Source: Helianthus annuus
Taxonomy: Eukaryota > Streptophyta > Magnoliopsida > Asterales > Asteraceae
Direction: 5' to 3'
NCBI RefSeq assembly: GCF_002127325.2
Contig: NC_035436.2
Span: forward strand, 117,034,233 to 117,098,232
DNA: 64,000 nucleotides
Shown here piece after piece: positions 1-11,566 of the stretch. How positions within the stretch are numbered: position 1 is the first letter of the stretch; each line of letters starts with the position of its first letter. The notes beneath the pieces are model-generated. The model was given only the letters and a program-made list of their open reading frames with translations. It did not search any database and was not told the DNA's origin. A program made the translations under genes and the position numbers.

Positions 1-617
1 TTAATTAATAGCGCTATTAGGTTTAACAAACCTCACACCGTGTCGTTCGAACGGGCGTGTACTAATGGGCTATGGGCAAAGGGTCAATGCTGATAGACAT
101 TGACTTAGGGCACCTCTTACATTTTCGTAGCAGTCAATACACACGGTCTAGTAACACATGGGAAGCCCCCACTAATCTTCGCACACATGTCTGGGAGACC
201 GCGATACGAATTAATACGATACATGGTTTACAAAACGAACATATGATTTACGAAACGAATACTATAACTAAACAGCCAGCTCTGAACTCGCTCAACTTTG
301 TTGTTGACTCGTTGTTACATACCTTGCAGGTCGTTAGGTACTCATGGAGCTTGCACATGGAGGCACGGTCATTGTGGGACAAGGCAGTGTGTGCCATGCT
401 AAAAACATTACTTTATTTCGTACTTAATACTTACATTAGGTTTTACAATTATGCTTCCGCTAAACACTTAACTATGTTTTTGATTTGAAACACCTTTCAT
501 ATTGTGTGGTTGAATTTTACTTATTACTTGTTATGTTCAATATGATTGGTGGCTTGATCCTGGTCAGTCACGCCTCCAGGCGGTGGTGCTCCGCGTGTGG
601 ATTTTGGGGGTGTGACA
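1..617 (+). repeat. 3' part of a Ty3 LTR, truncated by the window edge
   Basis: The segment reads as the end of an LTR in plus orientation. It carries the block GGGAAGCCCCCAC (about 161-173), a GAACTCGCTCAAC block, the acceptor-like CCTTGCAG ending at 329, TTAGGTACTC and GAGCTTGCACATGG, then GATTGGTGGCTTGATCCTGG, and it ends GGGGGTGTGACA at 617. The same blocks in the same order end the LTRs of elements C, D and E, so it belongs to a related but distinct family. The sequence after 617 is not a primer-binding site, so this is a 3' LTR, a solo LTR or a truncated copy. Its start lies outside the window. Confidence 0.8.
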
Positions 618-886
618 GATTTCATAAACATTTTGTTGTATATGTTTACTCAACATATGGACACATTGATTTACATTACATTTCTGCTATGTATGTTTAC
701 TGAGCATGCTAGCACATTGATTTACATGATATTTCTGCTTCGTATGTTTACTTAGCATACTTAGTACATTATTTTCACATAACATGCTTACATTTGGTAT
801 GACATTTGGTTTGTTTAATGGGACTAGAAAACATTCATTAACACTGATCACGCCGCTCGGTAGTATGTAGTGGTACCATAGGAATT
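618..886. repeat. A/T-rich flank with a tandem repeat of about 51 bp
   Basis: About three degenerate copies of a 50 bp unit built on GTATGTTTACT, GCA and ACATTGATTTACAT occupy roughly 637-775. No ORF of note is present. The unit resembles words at 15220-15400 (ACATAACATTTGATTACAC), so both may belong to one older repeat that element A interrupted. That link is weak. Confidence 0.5.
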
Positions 887-3800
887 GATCACACCCTGGC
901 TTTGCGGAAGCGTGGTTAATTTGGTGTGACTTCTTAATACCATAGCTTAATCATAACAAAGCTATATGAATTAAAAACATGCAAGAATCATCCATTAAAT
1001 TTTAAAACCAAACATAGTGTCATTGTTTAAACGGAACAACACTCTAATAACCATAACATTGTTTCCCAAACAAAACAACTTAAACATAACATAAACACAA
1101 TTTAAGGACTGTGACTTGTCCAGGAAAGAGTCACATTCCCTAAACCCCGGATGACCTTGGAAACTAGTGCAGCGGGAAAACGTGCCATACCGTGCCAGAT
1201 CTTTTAATTCCCTGAAATACATGTAAGTTGAAAAATCAACAATAATGTTGAGCGAGTTCATGTGTAAGTGAGTAAGTAAACCTTTGTATTTATCAAAAAT
1301 CCTGGTATGTAGCAAATAAGGAAAAAGAGATCACCAATGGTTTGCAAGGCCATTGATATGTGTGAAATGCAAGTAGAAAGGCTCAAACCTAACAGATTTA
1401 TGCGTCGGGTACAAAGTCATCCCGAGGTCCGTTATGCTGGGCCTGGGACTGGGCTCGCTACACCTAAATAGATCTATCGCTCCTGCCCCTCGGTCCTACC
1501 GTGAGGATTAATGACCTCAAGTTTCCGCCTACCCATTCACATGATCTAAAAAGTAACCCTCCTTACGCTAACCATACCATGTATAAAGTAATCATAAACA
1601 TTGTAACATGTATTTCACCCCCACAGTTTAGAAAACTGAAAACAGTTAAGAGAAAAGGGGGACATGAACTCACAGTCAGTGCGTCTCTACCAAGTACTCC
1701 GAATGTCAGCTGTGTGACGACCAACATGTACTAATTCTATTAGACGGATGGCCGTGCCTTAGCTTTATAGTTTGGGTTTTTGGGAAATAGTTAGACAACT
1801 ATTTCGTGTTTATATTTTGCATGTACTTGGTAGTTAATCTCCTTCCCAAGGATGGGGGATTTAATACATGTGCGTTCAATTTATAATATTAAGTCTCACT
1901 CAATATATCGTCATTCCAATATAAATATTTTTCTCAAAAATATTATATTTCCATTTCACATAATTTTTCCCCAAAAATAATACATTGATAAAATATACGT
2001 TCATAATCATTTCCGTGTAATGCGTAAGTTACGTTTTAGTAATCGTGTGGTAATAATAATTACCGTTGTAACTTATATGTTTATCGTGAAAGCGTTTGTA
2101 TTATTTTGGATTTGTCAACGTTTGCAAATATTATTTTTACTCTAAAAATAATATTTGTGTATTTTCACAAAATAATCATAAACAGTGTTGTGAAAAATTA
2201 TATTTACCAAATATATATTTATCACGTTTAGTTTTGTGAAAATCCCACCTCCGAATATTTGTAAATAAAGTCGTGGCGAAATATATTTTGAAAACATGTC
2301 GAAAATAATTCTAACACTTGTAAATAATTCTAAGTGTTAGGTTTTAGAAAAATTTCGCCAGAGTTTCCCCTGTAACTGGAGGTGGCCACGCTTTCAAGCG
2401 TATCATTTTCTTTTACAAAATCATTTCAACAACTTCTTGATTTAATCAAACAATTTCCGACACATCAAACTAGTCGACAAGTATGTAAATCGCATAATCA
2501 CATGAACTTGTAGTTTTTCCGAAAACTATAGTGTAGATCCCGTTATAGTTTGTGGATCTATGTGTAAAATAGCTTATTATCGTAAAAACCTCGTTTTTAG
2601 AATAAATTTATCTTTACATCTTCTCGTCATCTTTTACAAAGATTGTTATTTTGTCGAAACCTTTCGTTTCACAAGTGTTTATACGCTTGTGGTTTGTAAA
2701 AATCACACTTGTTAGTGTGTTATCCGTCTTTTAGAAAACATGATTTTCTCGACACTTGGTCCTTTGAAAATACCACTTGCAGATACGTAGATCCGCTAGT
2801 TTTAAACACTATTTTACAAGTAAAAATACTTTTACACAAGTTCATGTTTCTCGTGTGGTAGAGTTTCACCTTTTAACCCTTGTACCGATAGAAACAAGCT
2901 TATGTCAAGATCTATGATCTTAACAAAGTCGGGTTAAACAATGATCCGAGCTACCACAACGTAGATCGGGCCTCAATATTCACAACTTTCAAATACTACA
3001 ACTTTTACACAAGTATTAAGCTTTTAACCAACAAGATTCACGTATTTAGTAGCCTTTAAAGCTTCAAAAGATAAGTTTCCGCATTTTAACCGTTATAAAT
3101 CTTATTAACCACTTTAGAATGATTCGAGTATGAGTTTCAAGTGTTATACCTCTAGTTCGGGGCTAGGGAAGATTCTATGCGAAAATGTGGTGGATAAAAG
3201 CAAGATAACGAGGTCCTTCGCCTTCCGTTAGCTCCAAGACTCCTTATGCGTGACCCGAAAGACTTGTATGTGCTTGGAATGTATGGATCAAAAGCCTAAA
3301 ATGGATGTAGAAGGGGGAGGGGGTTCGGCCGAGAGCCAAAGAGAGGAGAGGGAGTGTGCTTGTGTGGTGTTGGGTGTTGTGAATGAACTCTTGTGTTCCA
3401 TGGTTTACTTATAGACAAAATCAAGATAATTATCCAATGGTTATGGTGTCTTCAAGATATTAAGCACAAACAATATAATAATCCAAGTGTTGTACCATGA
3501 TGTTTCCCCCTAGTTACATGGTGGCCGATCAGCCTAAAGGGGGGGGGGGGTTTCTAGTTCAATTTCAAGTAGATAGTTAGTGTTTAGTTAAGTTAAACCA
3601 AGTTAGATTTAGGGTTAACTCGGTTAGTTGTATGATGTGTTATAATGCGGGTGTTAGGGTATTCAGGGACCCTAACTGGCTCAGAAAAAGACAAACAATG
3701 TTCATGACAATATTTTTATGTTCCGGGTATAGTCCGGTTGTTCGGTTGGATGGTAATCCGTTAAAGTGCTTAAGTAAGCTTTTAAGTGTCGTAAATAATA

Positions 3801-4302
3801 TTTTTAGTGACACAACTCATTCTGCAAAGTGTCAGGAATATTTTCCTCATGTTTTGGTACTTTATTAGTTAGCCAGAAGCTAGTATGTTATTAAAAGTGT
3901 TGTGGCTTGTGCTTAGAGTACGTTTTAGGCACATCCAGTTATTATATCTTATTCCTAGAGACGCAGTTCTACAACCCTTGTATCCCTACACTCACTATGG
4001 GTGTAGTAAAATATTTCTGGCTCATATAGGCCCTTAGAGGTAGTGTCTGCCTGATGCTGGCTTTATCAGCATGTTCAATAGGTTATCCGTTCTAATGCTA
4101 CTGTGCTTTAGTGCATCATGTTTGTCACTAAGGTTCAACGTGTAAATAATGTAGTGACGGTAATTAAAGTATGATGCAGGAATATACAAGTACTAGAAAT
4201 CAAGTAGCAGTTCGTCAGCAATTTCAGTTAAGCACAGTAATTAAGCAGCAATTAATTATTAATTAAATCGTACGGATACCTGGTTTAGTGAGGGTTGTCA
4301 CA
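887..4302 (-). repeat. Element A 3' LTR
   Basis: This copy is the same length as 11567-14982 and nearly identical to it. It lies directly downstream of pol and a polypurine tract. A run of G at about 3541-3550 occurs in both copies. Short ORFs inside the LTR (for example 995-1315 and 3632-3868) recur in both copies but show no protein features, so I do not call them genes. Confidence 0.92.
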
Positions 4303-4340
4303 TTCTCCCCCCGTTAGAAAAATTTCGTCCCGAAATTTTA
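4303..4340 (-). promoter_or_regulatory. Element A polypurine tract and stop-codon palindrome
   Basis: On the minus strand AACGGGGGGAGAA (4303-4315) directly abuts the LTR start TGTGACA, as expected of the polypurine tract that primes plus-strand DNA synthesis. Just upstream is a perfect palindrome with 9 bp arms AAAATTTCG and CGAAATTTT (4319-4339) around a 3 nt loop. It overlaps the pol stop codon. The same palindrome is found near the pol end of B, C, D and E. Confidence 0.75.
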
Positions 4341-7300
4341 AGTTCTGCTTGTAGAAGCAGGGTTCTCAGGAAATAGGTGGGGGTATTTCTCTTTCATTCG
4401 GTCCTCACGCTCCCAGGTGAATTCAGGACCATGTCTAGCATTCCAACGAACTTTGACGAGCTTGACACTGCTCCGGCGGGTCTTGTTTACTTTCCAATCC
4501 ATGACCTCAACAGGTTCTTCAACGAAATGGAGCGTGTCGTCAACATGAATTTCGTCGGTGGGAATGGCAACGGTAACTTGTGTTGGACTCTTCTTCAGAT
4601 TGGATACATGGAATGTATAGTGAACACCATTCAGTTCAGCAGGTAAATCCAACTTGTAAGCTACTAACCCGATTCTCTCCAAGATCTTGAATGGTCCAAT
4701 ATACCTCGGGTTTAACTTTCCACGTTTCCCAAAGCGTGCCACACCCTTCCAGGGTGATACCTTCAACAAAACCATCTCACCAACCTCAAACTCTAGAGGT
4801 TTCCTGCTTCGATCCGCGTAGGCTTTCTGCCGGTCATGAGCCGCACTGATGCGATCTCGGATTTGTGCGATCTTGTCGGTGGTTTCCTGGACTACTTCAG
4901 GACCAACCAATTGTCTATCACCTGCGTCAGCCCAACAAAGCGGTGATCTGCACTTGCGCCCATATAAAGCTTCGAATGGCGCGGCACCAATACTGGTGTG
5001 GTAGCTGTTGTTGTATGAAAACTCAACCAGAGGCAAATGTCTATCCCAGCTACCGCCCAAATCCATAACACATGCTCTCAGCATGTCCTCCAATGTCTGA
5101 ATCGTCCGCTCGCTTTGGCCGTCGGTCTGCGGGTGAAAAGCAGTGCTCAGATTCAACTTTGAGCCAAAAGCTTCCTGGAAGGATTGCCAAATCCTCGATA
5201 CGAACCTTCCGTCTCTATCGGAGATGATTGAGAGAGGTACTCCATGGCGTGTAACAATCTCTCTCATGTAAATTTCAGCCAGTTTGCTCGTATTATCCTT
5301 CTCTCGGATAGGTAGGAAGTGTGCTGACTTCGTTAAGCGGTCCACTATTACCCAAATAGTGTCATGGCCTCTTGGCGTTCTTGGCAACTTCGTAATAAAA
5401 TCCATAGAGATTTGTTCCCATTTCCACTTGGGAATCTCGGGTTGCTGCAGAAGTCCCGAAGGCTTCTGGTATTCCGCCTTAACCTTGGCGCAAGTTAAAC
5501 ATTTGCTCACATAAATAGCAACATCGCCTTTCATCCTAGGCCACCTATAAAAATCTTTAAGATCATGGTACATCTTATCCGCTCCAGGGTGGATAGAGTA
5601 CCGCGACTTGTGAGCTTCATCGAAAATAACCTTCCTTAAACCACCAAACAGAGGAACCCAAATCCTTTTCTCAAAACACAACGTTCCTTCCCTGTTTGGT
5701 ACCAATATCTTCTCCATCCCACGGAGATACTCTTCCTCAAGGTTTCTTTCTTTGAGAGCTTCCTTCTGCGCGGCACGAATGCGCAGAGGAAAGTCGGTTC
5801 GAATAGCCATCTCCAAAGCCCTGACCCTTATGGGCTTGATCCTCTCTTTTCGACTTAGGGCATCGGCGACCACATTCGCCTTCCCTGGATGATACTTAAT
5901 CTCGCAGTCGTAATCGTTCAACAGTTCTACCCATCGTCTTTGCCTCATATTCAGCTCCTTCTGGTTGAATATGTGTTGGAGGCTCTTGTGATCTGTGAAG
6001 ATTGTGCACTTCGTACCATAAAGGTAGTGTCTCCAGATCTTTAATGCAAAAATTACTGCGCCGAGTTCCAAATTGTGTGTGGTGTAGTTCTTTTCATGTA
6101 TCTTCAGTTGGCGTGATGCGTAGGCAATAACCTTTTGGCGTTGCATCAACACACAACCCAATCCTTGACGCGATGCGTCGCAGTATACCACAAAATCATC
6201 TGTACCCTCTGGTAGGGCTAAGATTGGCGCGTTGCAAAGCTTATCTTTCAATATCTGAAATGCTTCCTCCTGTTTGATTCCCCAATCAAACTTCTTGTCC
6301 TTCTGCGTGAGGAGCGTCAATGGTTGAGCGATCTTCGAAAAGTTCTCGATGAATCTTCGGTAATAGCCAGCCAAACCCAAGAATTGCCGAATCTTGGTTG
6401 GCGTCTTTGGCGTTTCCCAATCCTTGATCGCCTCGATCTTGGTGGGATCCACGTGGATTCCATCTCCGTTTACCACGTGCCCAAGGAATTGCACTTCTCG
6501 TAGCCAAAACTCGCACTTAGAGAACTTGGCGTACAACTGTTCCTTCTTTAGCAGCTCCAGAATAGCTCTTAAGTGTTGCTCGTGCTCAGCCTTCGTCTTT
6601 GAATAAATCAAAATATCATCGATGAACACAATCACGAACTTATCCAAGTACGGCTTACAAACTCGATTCATTAAATCCATGAACACTGCAGGTGCGTTTG
6701 TCAACCCAAACGGCATAACGAGGAACTCGTAGTGTCCATATCGAGTTCTGAAGGCTGTCTTTGGGATACTCTCCTCCTGTATCCGTAGCTGATGGTATCC
6801 GGATCGAAGATCGATCTTTGAATAAAAGCTTGAACCTTGTAGTTGGTCAAGCAGATCATCGATTCTTGGCAGGGGATACCTGTTCTTGATCGTCAGCTTG
6901 TTCAACTCTCTGTAGTCAATGCACATACGAAAACTACCGTCCTTCTTCTTGACAAACAAAACTGGAGCTCCCCAAGGCGAGAAGCTCGGTCGGATGAATC
7001 CCTTGTCTAACAACTCTTGAAGTTGTGTCGACAGTTCCTGCATCTCAGACGGAGCAAGTCTGTAGGGTGCCTTAGCCACAGGCGCGACGCCTGGAACTAA
7101 GTTGATGCGAAACTCCACTTGCCTTTGTGGCGGCAAGCCAGGCAAATCTTCTGGGAAGACTTCTGGATATTCCCTCACGACTGGGATGTCTTCGATCTTT
7201 GGTTCAGCAGCCTTCTTATCTACAATGTGTGCCAGAAAGGCAGCACATCCTTTCTGTAAACATTTTCGTGCTTTCAAGCAGCTGATAATCCTCAACGGCG

Positions 7301-9045
7301 TCTCATGCTTCTCTCCGTGAACAACAATGGTCTCACCATCATCGGTCGGGATACGAACGACCTTCTCATGACAAACTATCTCGGCCTTGTTACTCGATAA
7401 CCAATCCATTCCTACTACCACGTCGAAGCTTCCCAACTGGACTGGTAGTAGATCTAGAGCGAACTCGCGCTCTCCCAATTCGATTACGCAACCTCGAATC
7501 ACCTCATTAGCTTCTACTAACTTTCCATTTGCTAATTCAATCGAGTATGGAATATCTAACTTACTAGCGGCTAAACCAAGCATATTCTTAAATTCTAACG
7601 ACACGAAGCTATAATCGGCGCCAGTATCAAATAAAACGGATGCATAGCGTTGGTTTACAAGGAACGTACCAGTGACAACATTGGGATCCTGGCGCGCTTC
7701 CCTTGCTTCTATGTTGAAAACCCTTCCGCGGGCTTGGTTCAGTTCCGGGCAATTCCTCTTGTAATGCCCAATATCACCGCAGTTGAAACATCTGGGCCTC
7801 TGCCCGTTCCCACCATTGTTTCCCGCTTGGTTGTTTCTCTGATTACGATTCATGGCGCCCGCTTGGTTTGCGTTGTTGACCCGATTCCCATCACCTCCAT
7901 TGTTCCCTTGGGGGCGATTTCCATTTCCGCCCCGGTTGGTGTTTCTGTTTCCAAATCCTCTCTGGCCTCCCTGGCCAGCAGTGGCCCAACAAGACTCATT
8001 CCGGTGGCTAGTCTTTCCACATGCCTCACAAACCTTCAACCCACAACGGCCAGAATGATGGCGCTGGCAGTTATTACACTTGGGCTGGGCGCCCATGTAT
8101 CCCTTTCCTTTCTTCCTACTACCAGCTGTATCCTGTGCTGGCGCATTTGATTCCCCTTTCTTAACCACCACCCCGGTGCCCTGCTTGAAGTTTGAAAACT
8201 TCCTCTTGTTTCCTCCAGAGGACTCCACATGAGTCTCCTTCTTCTTAGGCTCCACTTCATCAAACTTGTTCAAACGAATTGCCTCCTCCGTAAGAGCCAC
8301 GCTCAAATCAATGGCTTCAGTGATAGTTGCAGGTTTGGAGGAGGTCACCATGCTTATGATTTGAGGAGCTAATCCCCAAATGAAGCGTTCAATCCTCTTG
8401 AACTCAGGAGTGACCATGTAGGGTACCACATGCGACAAATCGTGGAACCTCTGAACATACTCTGCTATCTTTGGGCCTTCCATTTTCAGATGCCAGAACT
8501 CGGTCTCCAATCTCTGGATTTCAGCGCGAGAACAGTACTTTTTGCGCATGAGTTCCTTCAATTCGGTCCATGTCAGCGCGTAAGCAGCAGCTTCGCCAAG
8601 TGTCTGTACTTGCAAGTTCCACCAGGATAGGGCTCCATCCAAAAATAGCCCAGAGATGTAAGTGACTTGCTGATCCAATGCACATTTGCTCATGCAAAGA
8701 ACGGATTCTGTTTTCTCAGCCCAGCGGACAAAAGCGACAGCACCTCCTGTGCCATCAAAATTTACGGGCTTGCAGTCCAGGAACTGTTTGTAGGTGCACC
8801 CTGCACATACATTATAACGCATGATTGGCATTAGCATTCTTGCTAAGGAAATCCATTTAGGTCATGGTATGTCTTAACGACTTAGGGTTACCATGAGGCG
8901 GATTGTTATTGTTGCCAGTGTTGCCAGAGTTGCTTCCACTCATTCCTCCTTGAGAGGCAGCATATTGAGCAATGGCGGCGGCAACGACTTGCTGTAGTTC
9001 TTCCTGAGTCGTAGGCATTTGCTGTTGTTGACGTCTTGGCGGCAT
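4338..9045 (-). CDS. gag-pol: Element A Gag-Pol polyprotein, two exons
   Basis: Exon 1 is 8892-9045 (starts MPPRRQQQQ) and exon 2 is 4338-8800. Joined across the 91 bp intron they make 4617 nt, an exact multiple of three, for about 1538 aa. Positions here are counted within exon 2 as read from 8837. Gag is followed by a zinc-binding array including the CCHC knuckle [14 protein letters not shown] (about 350); aspartic protease FDTGAD (about 403); RT with FIDDIL (about 737); RNase H with YCDAS (about 885); integrase with an HHCC region (about 1070-1110) and D, D, E around 1144, 1207 and 1239; a GPF module (about 1378); and a C-terminal chromodomain-like tail [16 protein letters not shown]. The order RT, RNase H, integrase is Ty3, and the tail suggests a Tekay/Del chromovirus. 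No internal stop is seen. Confidence 0.93.
8801..8891 (-). other. Phase-1 intron near the start of element A gag
   Basis: The donor CATG/GTAACC and acceptor TGTGCAG/GG remove 91 nt that otherwise contain a stop and frame loss between the N-terminal gag segment and the conserved [11 protein letters not shown] block. Removal restores frame exactly. C and D have introns of 91 and 86 bp at the equivalent place and in the same phase. E has none. This is predicted from sequence only. Confidence 0.7.
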
Positions 9046-9449
9046 CTTCTAAAGATGTGTTTATGTCGGTCAGGCCATAGTAACGCGTACGTATATAGTA
9101 ATAGTAATAGCACATAACATCTCATGTTATCAATACTTCACAAATACTAATCACACAACATCCCATGTCATAAAAATATAACACAACATCCCGTGTCATA
9201 AAAATATACACACAACATCCCATGTCATAATAATGTAAATAAGCAATCAAGCGAATCAAATTTGATGAGAATACTGCGATTGCCATATATATCGAGACCA
9301 CAGCGTAAATGTATCAGTACATCACTGTGTCATATAATCATCAATCAACTAGGGGCTACATCACCCCTGTCCAAAAGCTATGTCAAATCAGTGTTAAATA
9401 CATCAAATACATCAAGTATGTGTCAAAAGTCAGTATCATCATGTAGTCT
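9046..9449 (-). repeat. Element A spacer between extra ORF and gag
   Basis: This 404 bp stretch has no convincing coding. About 9150-9240 holds three to four copies of a unit near 27 bp built on ACAACATCCCATGTCATAA. The rest is A/T-rich and probably untranslated or intronic. Confidence 0.5.
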
Positions 9450-11108
9450 TCAAAATGCTATGCAACCAAAAGCAATCGCGGTCCTCTCACCAACGTCTAC
9501 ACAAGCAGTCCTGATGAGCTCTATACAGATGGCGGTGGAGGAGGGGGAAAGTAAGTGTAAAGCAAGCGACGTAACTGGAGCCAGTCCTCCTCCAATTTCT
9601 TGCTGAGTACGGATGACAGAAGCAACCTGCTGCTCTAGTGTAAAGAGACGAGCAGCATAGTCTGGGGGTAATGATCGACATGGCTGAAGAGGAGAGTGTA
9701 TCTGACCATGGCATGAACATGGTGGCAGCTGAGCTCTCTCAAGCTCCTGGAGACGCTGCGTGTGTGACTCGTGCTGATGAACAAAGGACATCAAAACATC
9801 CTCTATAGTGTGTCCCACATGAAATGGATGGTAAGGATCAGTAGGTGGCATGACTGGTGGTGTCGACCAAAGCAAAGGCTCACTGGTGGGGTCAAACGGT
9901 GCCACATGAATCAGTGAAGTAGAGGGTGGAACAGATGACATCTGGGGCATGAAGGGGATAGACATCGGTACGTGCCCGAAAGGATGGGCTGAAGAGCCCT
10001 CTCCAGGCCTCGCTGGAGGTACAAACTGAGGAACCTAAAAAGTAAAATCAATATGTCGTGTAGCAGGGATCTGAGGGGGCAAAGGTGGAACGTCCTCATC
10101 AGCAGGTATCCAAATGTGCTGTGCATGCTCATCCGGTGGATCCATATGGTCTGCAAACAGTGCGTGCTCAGGCTCGAGTGGAACGGGATCAAATGGGGGA
10201 GCAACAATAGGATCAACCGGTGCAACGTGATCAACAGGATGGTCAACAGGTATATCAGCAACAAAAGGTGGAGGAACAACAGGATCGACAGCAACAACAT
10301 GATCACCCTCCAGATGATCATCAACGGGCGGGTCAGCTAGAACAGGCTCAACTGGGATGCCAGCATGTACGAGGTCATGCTCGGGCATAGGATCTAGAGC
10401 AGTTGTCTGCTCAGGAGCCAAGGCAGGCTCATGGTCATCAAAAGCCATCTCGAAATCAAAATCGGGATCAATAGGATCAACTGGATCGGCGGGATCCTCC
10501 ATGGGCTGGTCCATCGGGATAAAATCAATATCATGATCCGGGTCGAATCCCGGAGGAAAAATGGGATCAGAATCCTCTATGTCATCATGGTCAAATCCGA
10601 AGCTAGGAATAGGTGCGGCAGAGGATGCCTGGTCAGGATCTGAATCGTGTGCAAAATGCTGTGCGCTCACCTCGTGAGAAGGTGCGGATGCCACAGACTC
10701 AAAGGAGTCTGGGAACGGTGAATGTGCGGGTGAGTCCTCGGCAGGGGCATCAGCGATCATCAGAAGATCGCCAGCAGGAAGTAGGGCTGCGTCCGGGATC
10801 TCATTCTCGATAGGCTCATCCTCAAACAGATCGATATCGCCGTCAGCCTCGGCGTCAAGTAGTAAGTCATATGCGGGATAGACGGCTAAAGGTATAGGAG
10901 CCGGAATCACAACTAGAGGTAAGTACTCAGCAGGAGGGCCATCTGCAGGCTCATCAGCACCCTCGGGTAGTGCGAAGGGCTGGAAATCGTCGTCGTCCGT
11001 GCTTGTGGAATCAGATGTATGCACCTCATGCTCCGAAGATGGGAGGTCATCAGATACGATAGGCCCGGGTCCGGTGGAGTCCGAGACACCAGTACCGGCT
11101 GAGTCCAT
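9450..11108 (-). CDS. Element A extra acidic ORF upstream of gag, with one in-frame UAG
   Basis: I do not recognise a function. The first part (start at MDSAGTGVS; stop TAG at 10035-10037) is very rich in Asp, Glu, Pro and Ala, with repeats of the DPVDP/PVDH kind and no Lys-rich or zinc motif. The same frame continues after the single TAG to 9450 (P/H/Q-rich, with a short heptad-like stretch SHTQRLQELERA and LEQQVASVIRTQQE). The TAG sits in CTTTTTAG/GTTCCT, which also looks like a 3' splice site. It may be a spliced boundary, a recent CAG to TAG mutation, or readthrough. ATG choice: an upstream ATG at 11129 is possible, but an acceptor-like TTACAG lies between them, so I prefer 11108. B has a comparable ORF in the same position. 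Confidence 0.6.
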
Positions 11109-11503
11109 GAGTCTGTAACATAGACACAAGTATGCACAAATAATCAGTCATACAATCAAGTAATCACATAAGTTACCAAGTAAGATATCATATAATTCTC
11201 CTAGTCCCACTAGCCTCCCAGCCTCCCAGACTGCTCTTCCTAGTCCCACTAGCCTCCCAGTCTCTCAGACTGCTCTTCCTAGTCCCACTAGCCAATTCTC
11301 CCAGCCTCCTAGACTGACTCCCTAGTCCCACTAGACAACTACCTCGATCCATTGGATCGAGCCTCGGCCTCCCAGACCGAGCCTCAGCCTCCCAGACTGA
11401 GCCTAAAAATAATAAATAAAATGCGCTCAACATTTGTTTATAAAAAGGTTTTGGATCTGGACTTAAGTGGTATGCAGTAAAAATGTTTTCGTGAGAGCCC
11501 TAG
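11109..11503 (-). repeat. Element A leader with tandem repeats
   Basis: About 11206-11400 consists of degenerate tandem units made of AGTCCCACTAG, CCTCCCAG and ACTGCTCTTCCT. They give a repeated RKSSLGGWEASGT peptide on the minus strand, which I regard as incidental. The region lies between the primer-binding site and the extra ORF. An acceptor-like TTACAG near 11114 suggests the leader may be spliced. Confidence 0.55.
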
Positions 11504-11566
11504 TGATCATAGTCTAGACTCGAGAAGGAATCCTAGTTCGCTATGATCAGAGCTCTGATACCAAGC
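11504..11566 (-). promoter_or_regulatory. Element A primer-binding site and adjacent hairpin
   Basis: The minus strand of 11551-11563 reads TGGTATCAGAGCT, complementary to the 3' end of initiator tRNA-Met as in most plant LTR elements, three bases inside the 5' LTR. Immediately downstream are 9 bp arms TGATCATAG (11504-11512) and CTATGATCA (11541-11549), which can form a hairpin with the primer site at its base. Confidence 0.8.

Noticed and set aside
72..488. A 138-codon ORF at the left edge
   Set aside because: It lies inside the LTR fragment, has no protein feature, and overlaps conserved LTR blocks including the acceptor-like site.
995..1315. A 106-codon minus-strand ORF repeated at 11675-11995
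   Set aside because: It is the same LTR sequence in both copies of element A, spanning the candidate intron acceptor. Repetition reflects LTR duplication, not a gene family.
10035..10037. Programmed UAG readthrough of Gag type in element A
   Set aside because: The following bases GTTCCT do not match the known CAR-YYA readthrough context, and CAG to TAG mutation or a splice site explains it more simply. I kept it as an open question, not a call.
9911..10324. Leu-rich, membrane-like 137-codon ORF on the minus strand
   Set aside because: It is a shadow frame of the acidic extra ORF; its hydrophobicity comes from reading Asp/Pro/His codons out of frame.
11188..11433. Repetitive 81-codon ORF with RKSSL..WEASGT repeats
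   Set aside because: It is a translation of tandem repeats in the element A leader. Start and stop lie within non-coding leader and there is no sign of constraint.
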